A stretch of 64,000 nucleotides of DNA from the NCBI GenBank assembly GCA_963422385.1, contig OY729432.1, positions 3,162,001-3,226,000 on the forward strand, in the 5' to 3' direction. This stretch comes from JAJDTQ01 sp963422385. GTDB lineage: Bacteria; Desulfobacterota; Binatia; UBA9968; JAJDTQ01. Below the pieces are notes generated by a model, which searched no databases, was not told where the DNA came from, and was given only the letters and a program-made list of their open reading frames with translations. Positions within the stretch are counted from its first letter, which is position 1, and each line of letters starts with the position of its first letter. A program made the position numbers and the translations under genes. Positions 18,097-26,422 of this stretch are shown piece after piece.

Positions 18097-18936
18097 TCAG
18101 GGCACTTGGTCGGCGGCCCTGGAGCGCCAGTTCAGCAACGCGCGCTTGCCGATGCGCTTCCCGGGCGCCTGGTAGTCCTCGGTGAGCCGGGCCAGGCGCT
18201 TGCCGAACTCGTCGAGCTGCTTCTTCTGGCTCTTCTCGAAGGCCCTCAGCTCTCTTTCACGCCGTTCCTGAAACTGTTGCAGCTCCTGTTGCCTGCGTTC
18301 TCGGAACGCCGACAGGTCGCGGTCCCACTCGTCGTGGAACCGCTGCACGGTGGTGCGGACAACGTAGTTGAGGTCATCCTTGACGACCGTCGACTTGAAG
18401 CAGTGAGGGCAGAAAAGCACGTTGCCGATGGTCAGGCGCCCGGTCTCGATTTCATGGACGGCGTCGCAGGCAAAGCAGTGGAGCGACACCAGCCACTGAT
18501 CCGGCGCCGGAATGGAGATCGAAGACCGGGAGCTGTCGGCGAACACGGCGGCCGGTACTCCCGCGGCCTGGGGCGCCGCCTGAGGAGCGGCGCCCGGCGC
18601 CGACCCGGCCGCGGTGGCCTCGGCAGGCGCGGCCGGGTCGGCGCCCTCACCTTCCCGGAAGCGCGATTCGAAGGTGTCGCCGAAGTCCGTGTCGGTGTGA
18701 ATCGTGCGCGCCCGTCCGATGAGCGCCTCCTCGGTCTCCACGTTGTTGGGGTCGGTGACGCAACAGTCCACGGGACACACCGCGGCGCATGCCTCGTAGT
18801 CGTGAAAGCCCACGCATTCGGTGCACAGCAACGGATCGATGACGTAGATCTCGTCCGCTTGCGTAATGGCGTTGTTGGGGCATTCCGGCTCGCACGCGCC
18901 GCAGTTGATGCACTCTTCCGTTATCATGGTGGCCAT
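18097..18936 (-). CDS. Ferredoxin (2x[4Fe-4S]) fused to a zinc-ribbon and coiled coil
   Basis: Residues 1-75 are a YfhL-type ferredoxin: CINCGACEPECPNNAI and CTECVGFHDYEACAAVCPVDCC, with the insertion typical of that class. Then comes an Ala/Pro-rich linker. Around residues 165-195 is a zinc-ribbon-like CFAC...CPHC. The last 90 residues are a highly charged coiled coil (RRQQELQQFQERRERELRAF). The total of 279 residues is more than three times a normal YfhL ferredoxin. ATG 18936 directly precedes the cluster. It lies upstream of, and 2 bp from, the CopD-like gene. I know no named protein with this layout. Confidence 0.75.
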   Translation of the reverse strand: MATMITEECINCGACEPECPNNAITQADEIYVIDPLLCTECVGFHDYEACAAVCPVDCCVTDPNNVETEEALIGRARTIHTDTDFGDTFESRFREGEGADPAAPAEATAAGSAPGAAPQAAPQAAGVPAAVFADSSRSSISIPAPDQWLVSLHCFACDAVHEIETGRLTIGNVLFCPHCFKSTVVKDDLNYVVRTTVQRFHDEWDRDLSAFRERRQQELQQFQERRERELRAFEKSQKKQLDEFGKRLARLTEDYQAPGKRIGKRALLNWRSRAADQVP

Positions 18937-19053
18937 GGACTCAAAGTCCTCCCGGGTTCCAAACCCGTTTTCATGCTGTACTCGGCCGAGCCGTACAACC
19001 TCGTCTCGGCGCTCCAATCAACCTCTTCCAGATAACAGCGGCGGGGGGTTGCG

Positions 19054-19619
19054 TCAAGGTTTCAGCGGCGCGGGGTCCTTCCCGCGGGTCCCTTCGATCC
19101 GGGGTGGCGGCCCCTGTCCGTCACCCCGGATCGCGTCGAAGACTTTTCGGCGGTGACGGGCAGGGGCCGCCACCCGCACGCCAACGGCGTCGTGCACCGC
19201 ATTGGCTACCGCCGCAGCCGTGGGAATCACGGCGGTCTCGCCGATGCTCATGCTGCCGTAGGGGCCGCTCCCCGCCTGCGCCTCCGTCACTTGGGTCCGG
19301 AGCGGCGGAATGTCCTTGATATTCGGCAGCTTGTAGTCGCCGAGGTTGGCCGTCACTACCCTGCCGGAGTCGGTGACGATGTCCTCGGATCGGGCGAAAC
19401 CCGGTCCCATGACCACCGCCCCGTCGATTTGCCCCTGATGGCCCAGGGGATTCAGCACCGTGCCCGTGTTATGGGCGGTGGTGAGCCGGCGCACCTCGAA
19501 CTGGCCCGTTTCCGGATCCACTTCCACCTCGGCGACCTGGGCTACCATGGATGTCTCGGGCCCGTTCGAGGGGTTGCTGTAGTGGCCGGTCACGGTCACC
19601 GGCCTGCACGCAGCCTCTG
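19054..19619 (-). pseudogene. Molybdenum hydroxylase large subunit, 3' fragment cut by an IS
   Basis: About 188 C-terminal codons of a xanthine dehydrogenase / CoxL-type large subunit remain. They include GHYSNPSNGP, LTTAHNTGTVLNPLGHQGQIDGA and the pterin-domain end GSMSIGETAVIPTAAAVANAV, with the catalytic Glu in GETA. The frame runs straight into the left end of an IS5-group element at 19620. The 5' two-thirds are not found on the other side of the IS. The fragment is not functional. It may represent the missing large subunit of some Mo-enzyme set, but this cannot be tied to coxGMS. Confidence 0.85.
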
Positions 19620-20824
19620 GGAAAAGTCTGAACAAGTCGGTTTTGGCAGAATGGGTTTATTGATGACGGAGTGGAGAGCGGGCCATGGAGCAAGCGACGT
19701 TTGCGGAGATGGAGCACGATCTGAAGAAGCGTCGGACGCGGCGCGAGGCGTTTATCGAGAAGATGGAGGCGCTGATCCCGTGGGAGCGGTTGGAGAAGCG
19801 GGTCGAGCCGTTCTATCCGAAGGCCGGGCGCGGTCGGCGTCCCTATCCGCTGGGGGTGATGGTGCGGGTGCACTGCGTGCAGTTGTTCTACAACCTGAGC
19901 GACCCCGGGATGGAGGACCTGCTCTACGAGGTGGAGTCGGTGCGGCGGTTTGTGGGGCTGCGGCTGTCGGGTGCGCTGCCCGACGAGACGACGATCCTGC
20001 ACTTCCGCCGCCTGCTGGAGAGGCACGGTCTGGGCAAGGCGCTGTTCGAGGAGGTCAACGCGCATCCGGCCTCGCTCGGGCACCGGTTGAAGACGGGGAC
20101 GATCGTGGACGCGGGCATCGTCGCCGCGCCGTCGTCGACGAAGAGCCGCAAGGGGGAGAGGGACCCGGAGATGCACCAGACGAAGAAGGGGAAGCAGTGG
20201 TACTTCGGGATGAAGGCGCACATCGGCGTGGATGCGCAGTCGGGCTTGACGCACAGTCTGGAGACGACGCCAGCCAACGCCTCGGACGTGGCGACGGCGC
20301 ACGCGCTGCTGCACGGGGGCGAGGAGCAGGTGTGGGGCGACGCCGGCTATCAAGGGGTGGGCAAGCGCGAGGAGAACCGGGACACGGACGTGGACTGGCA
20401 GGTGGCGATGAAGCCCGGCAAGCGCAAGCTGTTGGACAAGGCGGGACCGGAGGAAGCGGCGGAGAAGCGCAAGGCCTCGGTGCGGGCCAAGGTGGAGCAC
20501 CCGTTCCTGTACGTGAAGCGCCACTTCGGCTACGCCAAGGTGCGCTGCCGGGGGCTGGCGAAGAACACCCAGCGTATCGCCGTGCTGCTCGGGTTCACCA
20601 ATCTGCTCATCGCCCGGCGCTACGACACCGCCTGACCCGGGGCCGTTCCGTCTGCTGCCGCCGCGCGGCGGCGGCAAGCGGGCCGATCGGTCGCAGACCG
20701 CGCCTTGATTCGTCCTTGCTTGCGTGTAAACCGACCACAGGCCGCTCTCGGACAGCTTCCCGCTTTCACCAACGGACGCGATGAACCCTGTACCCGTCAA
20801 TATCGGGTCTGTTCAGACCTTCCC
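19620..20824 (+). mobile_element. IS5-group insertion sequence, about 1.2 kb
   Basis: The ends are imperfect 15-bp inverted repeats, GG(A/G)AA(A/G)GTCTGAACA, at 19620-19634 and 20810-20824, similar in form to the IS5 terminus. One transposase gene fills the inside, and a GC-rich palindrome (TGCCGCCGC/GCGGCGGCA) lies after it. The flanking tetranucleotides differ (TCTG left, TGGC right), so no target duplication is seen. This points to a rearrangement or deletion at one side. Confidence 0.82.
19685..20635 (+). CDS. IS5-family DDE transposase
   Basis: This 316-residue transposase is intact. The N-terminal helical domain is followed by a catalytic core with DDE residues in TIVDAGIVAAP, VWGDAGYQG and VEHPFLYVKRHFGY. 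GKQWYFGMKAHIGVD is also typical of the IS5 group. It fills the element between the inverted repeats. Codon use is GC-rich like the host. It is likely still active unless the mismatched ends prevent it. Confidence 0.93.
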   Translation: MEQATFAEMEHDLKKRRTRREAFIEKMEALIPWERLEKRVEPFYPKAGRGRRPYPLGVMVRVHCVQLFYNLSDPGMEDLLYEVESVRRFVGLRLSGALPDETTILHFRRLLERHGLGKALFEEVNAHPASLGHRLKTGTIVDAGIVAAPSSTKSRKGERDPEMHQTKKGKQWYFGMKAHIGVDAQSGLTHSLETTPANASDVATAHALLHGGEEQVWGDAGYQGVGKREENRDTDVDWQVAMKPGKRKLLDKAGPEEAAEKRKASVRAKVEHPFLYVKRHFGYAKVRCRGLAKNTQRIAVLLGFTNLLIARRYDTA

Positions 20825-20828
20825 TGGC

Positions 20829-21267
20829 ACGCGGGCCCTTGTCGGTAGCTTGCGCAGCCTGAAAATCCTGGGTTCCGACATCCGCATTCGTCCCGGTAGG
20901 GCGACGGAACTGCTCGCAGCGTTTTCCAGCGTCGACAAGAGCATCCTTGGCGATTGCTCGCTCGAGTTGAACGACTTTCCGGTGTCGATCGACAAGGCCG
21001 GAAAGGTTGCTCAGGTCACCTCCTTCAAGTCTCCCTTGCTCTGGAAAGGTTACCGGACGACCATCAAATACCGTAAGGATTCGCTTTTCTCTCCATGGGT
21101 CGAGCTTGACCGCACGACGAAGGAGATAGATACGGATTCGTGTCGAGGCGCTGGCGGAGGCACATGGCGATCTGCTCGACGGAAGCCTGACCACCAGGGC
21201 CGACAACAAAACTGTTCTGGAGGAAACGCCCGGGAATGGCATGAGACCACTCAAAAGGGGTTCTTGA
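20829..21267 (+). pseudogene. Unrecognised gene remnant, 5'-truncated by the IS and frameshifted
   Basis: Reading starts at the IS right end with a protein-like frame (LLAAFSSVDKSILGDCSLEL, VSIDKAGKVAQVTSFKSPLL, TIKYRKDSLFSPWVELDRTT). Near 21125-21140 the good frame shifts by +1 to RVEALAEAHGDLLDGSLTTR and ends at TGA 21265-21267. Third-position GC bias follows the same switch. I do not recognise the product. The gene has lost its start and its reading frame. Confidence 0.5.
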
Positions 21268-21409
21268 CACCGAAAGTCGGCTCTGGTAGGCGTCCTACAG
21301 CCGAACGGGCAATACGGGTTGAACGGTCTCCGAACCGGTGCCCGCAACGCAAGCGAGATGATTGGCTGAACAATACCCGAGACGAACCAGCCGCCGCCGG
21401 GCAGGTCAC

Positions 21410-21577
21410 CAGGAGCCTGTCCGGGTAAAGCAGGAATCTACTGCGAGGCAGGGAAATGGGTCCGTATGCGGTTGGATTCTGGTCGAATATTCCCGATATT
21501 CTCCTCGAATCCGCCCATAAATGGCCTCCATTTCCCTGCCTCTCGCTACGATTTGCTTACCCGGACAGGCTCCTGGA
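21410..21577. repeat. 168-bp foldback (MITE-like) repeat
   Basis: The ends are perfect 20-bp inverted repeats starting CCAGGAGCCTGTCCGGG (21410-21429 and 21558-21577). A second perfect pair, GAGGCAGGGAAATGG, occurs at 21446-21460 and 21529-21543. The middle holds GAATATTCCCGATATTC. No gene lies inside. This is the form of a non-autonomous miniature element or a large transcript hairpin. The rest of 21268-21678 holds no convincing gene. Confidence 0.7.
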
Positions 21578-21678
21578 CCAAGGGGGTGCGCTGGTTTTTT
21601 GTTTGGCGGTACCAGCCGTTTCAGGGGAGGCGTGGTGCGGCCGGATATTCAGCGAAGCCGCCCCTAATGGAGGACTTG

Positions 21679-22380
21679 ATGAAGACTTTGGGTCTGATCT
21701 CACCCAATCTGGATGATCCGACCATTCAGGAGTACTATCGCATTCTGCCGGAAGGCATCGAGATAAAGGGCCGGCCCCTCCAGGTCGGCACGTTCACGGA
21801 TGAGGACTTCGCCAAGGTGGAGGAGGCATTTGCCGATGTCGTCCGTGACCTCACCAGGGATCCCCTGGATTTCCTCATGATTACCGGTGAGCTGTTCCTT
21901 TCCTACCGCGGCCCGGGCTCGGACCGGCTGGTTCTGGAATCCGTGCGGGAGATCACGCCGGTCAACGCCTCGACGGTGCTGACCGCAGTGGTGCGTGCGC
22001 TGAAGTCCATGGATGTGTACCGCGTGGTCATGGCCTCGCCGTTTCCCCACGACCAGGACGAAAACCTCATCCGGTTCCTCGATCATTACAACATCGAAGT
22101 GGCCGCCAACCGCGGTCTCGGCTATGACAACACCCAGGAGATCTGGGAGCTGCCGGCCGAAACCGGCTACGATCTGGCCGCCGCCGTCCTGGAGGAGTGT
22201 CCCAACGTGGACGGCATCTACATGCCCTGCAACAAGTGGCGCATATCCTCCGTTATCGATCGGCTGGAGGCGAACCTGGGCAAGCCCGTCATCACCAACA
22301 CCCAGGCGTGGATCTGGGAGGCGTTGAAAGGATTGGGTCTGAAGGCATCCCTGCCCGGATATGGGAGGTTGCTGAAGTAA
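21679..22380 (+). CDS. Asp/Glu racemase-fold protein (maleate isomerase / arylmalonate decarboxylase-like)
   Basis: This 233-residue protein has the two-domain racemase fold used by maleate isomerase and arylmalonate decarboxylase. In those enzymes two Cys residues act as acid and base. Here the first Cys is replaced (MITGELFL near residue 68), while the second-domain motif keeps a Cys (YMPCNKWRIS, Cys184). ATG 21679 is chosen because GGAGG lies 5 nt upstream; an ATG at 21667 is in frame but badly placed. A GYGRLL end is shared with the paralogue at 23.5 kb. The substrate is unknown. Confidence 0.8.
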   Translation: MKTLGLISPNLDDPTIQEYYRILPEGIEIKGRPLQVGTFTDEDFAKVEEAFADVVRDLTRDPLDFLMITGELFLSYRGPGSDRLVLESVREITPVNASTVLTAVVRALKSMDVYRVVMASPFPHDQDENLIRFLDHYNIEVAANRGLGYDNTQEIWELPAETGYDLAAAVLEECPNVDGIYMPCNKWRISSVIDRLEANLGKPVITNTQAWIWEALKGLGLKASLPGYGRLLK

Positions 22381-22410
22381 CCTGTACCGTCGTGGCTCAC
22401 CCGTCGCGCT

Positions 22411-23283
22411 TCAGAACACCGTGAGCACGATCCCCCCGAGACAGATGGACGCCGCCCCGAACAGGACCTTGAGCGTCACCCGCTCGAAGGAGCGCAGGAA
22501 GATGGTGCTCAGGATCACGGTGAAGAGCGGGGTGGTGGCGATGAGGGGCGAGACCAGGACGACGTCCCCCATCTCCAGCGCGGTCATGTTGAAGGACACG
22601 GCAACGCTGTTGAGCATCCCCGACAGGCCGAACCAGCACAGCGTCTCCCGCCGGAAGATCAGCTCGCGATATTTGCCCGTCGCCAGCAGATAGATCACCA
22701 AGGCCACGAAAGCCCCTCCCTGCACCACGCAGATCGCCAGCGGCACGGAGTCGATCATGCTGTAGCCGAGCTTGCGCATGGGGCTCGAGAAACCGCCCAG
22801 AAATGCCGCCAAAACGGGCAGCAGCAGATAGATGGGTTGGTACGGGACGGCCGTCTCGGAATCCCTCATGCCCAGCAGGCTGGCGCCAATGACGATGAGC
22901 AACGTCCCCGCGGCGATGGCCACGGTCACCGTTTCCCCCAGGGCCAGCACCGCTACGACCCCGGCAAAGAAGGGAGTCGTGTTGCGCAGCGGCGAGGCCC
23001 GGGAGATGCCGACCTTGTTGGCCGAGATGAACAGCAGGATCTGCGTGCAGAAGGGGGACAACACCCCGGCCCCGGTGAACAGCAGCAGCCCGGCCGGCGC
23101 CGCGTCGTCCAAGGAAACCAACGGCCCCAGCACCAGCAGGAGGATGACGGTGGAGGTGAAGAGCGAGAATGAGATGGCGCCGGTGGGCGTGCCGTAGTTG
23201 AGGCCCAGTCGGGAGCAGATCTGGCCGGAGGAAAAGCACAGGGCGGCTCCCAGAGCCAGCAGCGGGATGTACAAATTGTTCAC
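22411..23283 (-). CDS. DMT-superfamily EamA transporter
   Basis: This 290-residue membrane protein has ten predicted transmembrane helices in two EamA repeats of five each, the drug/metabolite transporter arrangement. The first helix (LYIPLLALGAALCFSSGQI) and the repeated pattern near residue 150 support this. It is convergent with the racemase-fold gene at 21.7 kb and divergent from the one at 23.5 kb. It could export a product of those enzymes, which is speculation from position only. Confidence 0.87.
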   Translation of the reverse strand: MNNLYIPLLALGAALCFSSGQICSRLGLNYGTPTGAISFSLFTSTVILLLVLGPLVSLDDAAPAGLLLFTGAGVLSPFCTQILLFISANKVGISRASPLRNTTPFFAGVVAVLALGETVTVAIAAGTLLIVIGASLLGMRDSETAVPYQPIYLLLPVLAAFLGGFSSPMRKLGYSMIDSVPLAICVVQGGAFVALVIYLLATGKYRELIFRRETLCWFGLSGMLNSVAVSFNMTALEMGDVVLVSPLIATTPLFTVILSTIFLRSFERVTLKVLFGAASICLGGIVLTVF

Positions 23284-23462
23284 GGGTCGGGTCGGATTGC
23301 TCCGGCGGGTGAAGGAGTCGCCATGAAGGCAAAAACGTTTCTTGGTACTCCGATAGCAGCCCCCTTGTCAACGAACTCGTCGGACGGGCGTGACGGTTGA
23401 AAATCCCCGGAGCTTCGGATAGCGTCCGGAAGATCCGATCTCCAACGAAGAAGGAGTCCTGA

Positions 23463-24188
23463 ATGGCGTATACGAGTTGGCGCGGAACCGTCGGCGTGGT
23501 GAAGCCGACCATGCGGCCCGGGTCCCTGGAGGAGTTCATCCGCATGATGCCCGAGGGCATCGGCATCATACCGCTCTTCATCGGCTTCCAGCGCGGCACC
23601 GCGGACGAGTTCCAGCAGGCCATGAAGGCCTACGAGGAGCGAGTGGCCGAGCTTGCCGGCTACGGCGTCGATCTGATCCACCCGGAAGGCGCCCCGCCCT
23701 TCATGTTCCAGGGGGTCGAGGGTGAACGGCGCATCGTCCACGCTTGGGAACGCAAGTACAAGATCCCCATTGTCACCGCGGGCATGACCCAGGTCGAGGC
23801 CCTGAAGGCCCTCAAGTCCAGGAAGATCCTCGGGGTCACCTACTTTACCGGAATGATCAACGACACCTTCGCACGGTATTTCGTGGAGGCCGGGTTCGAC
23901 GTCCTGGCCATGGAGGGTATTCCGGTGGAGTTCGAGGACGTGGGCAAGCTCGCCGGACAGGAAGTCTACGCGCACACGCGCAACGCGTTTCTGAAGCACA
24001 AGGACGCGGACGCCATCTACATGCTGGGCTCGGGCTGGCGCACGCTGGACATCATCGAGCTCCTGGAGCAGGACCTCCAGGTGCCGGTGGTGCATCCGGT
24101 TCCGGCCCGGGTGTGGGCGATCCAGAAGCGGCTCCACGTCAACGAGTCGGTGATGGGGTACGGGCGGCTGCTGGAAGAGATGGTGTAG
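23463..24188 (+). CDS. Cysteine-less Asp/Glu racemase-fold protein
   Basis: This 241-residue protein aligns with maleate isomerase / arylmalonate decarboxylase relatives, and its overall fold features are kept (ILGVTYFTGMINDTFARYF, AGFDVLAMEG). Both catalytic Cys positions are changed. The first is GAPPFM at residues 76-81 and the second LGSGW at 188-192. The paralogue at 37.6 kb has the same two replacement motifs. So this looks like a conserved subfamily with different chemistry, not decay. The start ATG 23463 has AGAAGGAG upstream. Confidence 0.8.
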   Translation: MAYTSWRGTVGVVKPTMRPGSLEEFIRMMPEGIGIIPLFIGFQRGTADEFQQAMKAYEERVAELAGYGVDLIHPEGAPPFMFQGVEGERRIVHAWERKYKIPIVTAGMTQVEALKALKSRKILGVTYFTGMINDTFARYFVEAGFDVLAMEGIPVEFEDVGKLAGQEVYAHTRNAFLKHKDADAIYMLGSGWRTLDIIELLEQDLQVPVVHPVPARVWAIQKRLHVNESVMGYGRLLEEMV

Positions 24189-24391
24189 GGGCGGGTTTCA
24201 GGTCCATCTCGACGCGCACGTGGATATCCTGGTGGAGACCGCCATGGGCCGGCGCGGGAAAGGGAGGAGGCTTCAGCAAAGGAAAGTTGAACCGCGGTCG
24301 TTTCGGGAAGCCCGTTTTAGACAGTGTCGTCACGAGAGATGTACATTTATCCTATGTGTCGATATCACTCGATGGCTCATGGAGGTGGCAC

Positions 24392-25155
24392 ATGGGATTG
24401 GCTCATCGGCGTCACGACATCTCGGATAGGGTCTGGCGGTTGCTGGAGCCTCATCTGCCTGGCCGGGCGGGAAGCTGGGGTGGGGTGGCGCAGGACAATC
24501 GACGGTTCATGAACGCGGTCTTCTGGATTCTGCGTACCGGCGCCCCTTGGCGTGATTTGCCGCCGGACTATGGAGACTGGAAGAATACCCATCGTCGGTT
24601 TTGCCGCTGGCGGGACAAGGGGGTCTGGGGGGCGCTGCTGGAGCATCTGGTGGATGAGCCGGACTATGAGTGGCTGATGATCGACGCCAGCCATCTCAAG
24701 GTGCATCCCCATGCGAGCGGTGCGGTTGGTGGCAATCAGGCGATGAGTCGCACAAAAGGGGGCTAAACACGAAGCTGCACTTGGCGGTGGACGCGCATGG
24801 GATGCCGGTGCGGGCGTTGGTGACCGAGGGGACGGCAGCAGATTGTAGTCAAGCGGTTGGGTTGATTGAAGGGATGGATGCCGAGTCCTTGTTGGCGGAC
24901 AAGGCCTATGACACGAATGCCATCGTGTCTTATTGTGAGGAGCATGAAGTCATTGCGGTGATTCCGCCGAAGCGCAGTCGCAAGCACCCCGGAGCGTATG
25001 ATATCCATCTCTACCGGCAGCGGCATTGGGTGGAGAACGCCTTTCTGTGGCTCAAGCGCTGGCGTGGGATTGCCACGCGATACGCCAAGAATGCCGCGTC
25101 GTTTCTGGCCGCGGTGCAGATTCGGTGTCTGGTGCTCTGGTCTGGTATTTCGTGA
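24392..25155 (+). CDS. IS427-type transposase, OrfA/OrfB joined by -1 frameshifting
   Basis: OrfA (24392-24766, 124 residues) has the DUF4096-type domain with FMNAVFWILRTGAPWRDLPP and the first catalytic Asp in WLMIDASH. OrfB continues in the -1 frame with NTKLHLAVDAHGMPVRAL, LLADKAYDT (second Asp) and the Glu in WVENAFLWLKRW. The heptamer A AAA GGG at 24754-24760 sits just before the OrfA stop. A tandem slip there restores the family sequence SRTKGGLNTKLHL. So this is programmed frameshifting rather than damage. The fused enzyme is about 254 residues. Confidence 0.88.
24754..24760 (+). promoter_or_regulatory. Programmed -1 ribosomal frameshift heptamer
   Basis: A AAA GGG is in the correct zero-frame phase (ACA AAA GGG GGC TAA) six bases before the OrfA stop. 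Slippage gives the exact family junction between OrfA and OrfB. Confidence 0.8.
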
Positions 25156-25213
25156 CGACACTATCTAGCTAACACGGCGAAAGCGGGGAGTCAATTAAGT
25201 CCGTGGAACTGTT

Positions 25214-26422
25214 TCAGCAGGCGTCTCCCGTGAATTTTAACACTCGTAGGAACTCGTCGGCCCCAACGTCTTCCAGTCGCTTTTCTACACTCTGGATAGA
25301 ACCTTTCCGTTCCCACTCTTCCCATTTGTTTCGTATGGCGCCGCGTGCGTTCTCGGCCAGCTGAAGTGGTTCCGGGTGAATGATTACGAAGCGGCGGCCT
25401 TGTTTGGCGTAATACCACCCTATGATCTCCGAGTTGATGCCCTTGTCCCCGAAACTGTATCCGCAGACGACTATCTGATCAGCTTGACGAAGGGTGCGCC
25501 GGAACTGGTAGTGAAGATCGCGAAATATCCCCTGGCTGTATTCCGAGGTCTTGTTGAAGGTACCGACGAGTAGTAAGGGCCGACCTTCGATCGCTGTCTG
25601 GAACTCGCCGTCTGGCCCTTTCGTGTGGTCATGCTTGCCATCGAGGGGAATGCAGATCCTGTCGTCGTACCAAGACTGGGAATTTCGAGGTCTGAGAAGG
25701 AACCAGTCCAAAGAGCCATGCAGTTTCAGGAAAGGGATTGCGCTTGAGGAGAAGCTCCTATTCCAGTAACGGGCGTTCTCTTCCTCATCAGAAAACCCGT
25801 CGGCGAGCGGTATGCCTTGGTCCGCAAGATGCTGCTCGAGGTGAGTGTCGTGACACAGCGTCGAAATACCGGCAAGTTGGCCGGACTTGCAAGCGGCCAC
25901 AAGAGGATCCAGGTGATCCGTTTTGGTCGATTCAACGCAGAGTCCCCGCCAGATTACATCTCGGATGTAGTTGTTCGTTTCTTTGACCAGACACTCGAAA
26001 TTGTCCGGAATACCCGGTTCACAGGAGCCGTTTGGGTCTTCGTTATTTTGGCAAACAGCCTCGACCAATGGTGAGAGGTCAGCGCGCAGCTCTTCAACGA
26101 AGGCACGAATGGCGGGGTTCTCCATCTCACCCAAGACTTCGGCCAGCGCTTGGTCGGCCAAGTAGAAGATATCTTCATAGTTGGCAGGTCTGTCGCATCG
26201 AGCGGAAAAATAGCGTTCCGCTTCCGCATGAAGGCGCCGCACCATGCGGTTTGGGAGCCGCACAGCGCCGGCCAACGCCTCTACGCCGCTTGTGATTTTG
26301 TATGACCCGCTGGAATGTCTCTCGACACCATTGCCGGACAAAACCAGATCCGTCAAACATCGGGTAGACGGGAATCCGGCGGGCACCGACGAGCCGGCGC
26401 CCAACAGGATTGCGGTCTTCAT
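25214..26422 (-). CDS. SIR2-like domain protein (predicted NAD-consuming effector)
   Basis: This 402-residue protein starts with a SIR2-type Rossmann motif, ILLGAGSSVPAGFPS. It has the catalytic His in FLKLHGSLDW and a late VVCGYSFGDKGIN segment typical of bacterial SIR2_2 proteins. Many of these degrade NAD during anti-phage defence. The usual Asn of the TLNHD-type motif appears to be Cys here (ISTLCHDTHLEQHL). ATG at 26422 overlaps the stop of the HigA-like gene by 4 nt (ATGA). An N-terminal extension of the open frame is ignored because it overlaps that gene. Defence is inferred. Confidence 0.82.
   Translation of the reverse strand: MKTAILLGAGSSVPAGFPSTRCLTDLVLSGNGVERHSSGSYKITSGVEALAGAVRLPNRMVRRLHAEAERYFSARCDRPANYEDIFYLADQALAEVLGEMENPAIRAFVEELRADLSPLVEAVCQNNEDPNGSCEPGIPDNFECLVKETNNYIRDVIWRGLCVESTKTDHLDPLVAACKSGQLAGISTLCHDTHLEQHLADQGIPLADGFSDEEENARYWNRSFSSSAIPFLKLHGSLDWFLLRPRNSQSWYDDRICIPLDGKHDHTKGPDGEFQTAIEGRPLLLVGTFNKTSEYSQGIFRDLHYQFRRTLRQADQIVVCGYSFGDKGINSEIIGWYYAKQGRRFVIIHPEPLQLAENARGAIRNKWEEWERKGSIQSVEKRLEDVGADEFLRVLKFTGDAC

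Larger units (their letters stand above)
24320..25165 (+). mobile_element. IS5-family (IS427-type) insertion sequence
   Basis: Terminal inverted repeats AGTGTCGTCACGA lie at 24323-24335 and 25150-25162, extendable by GA(C/T) on both sides. The length of about 845 bp and the two overlapping frames are standard for the IS427 subgroup. TA dinucleotides flank the extended ends (24318-24319 and 25166-25167) and may be the target duplication. It sits between the racemase-fold gene and the SIR2 operon. Confidence 0.88.

Noticed and set aside
24392..25155. The IS427-type transposase as a frameshift-inactivated pseudogene
   Set aside because: The two frames overlap at an in-phase slippery heptamer that restores the family sequence.
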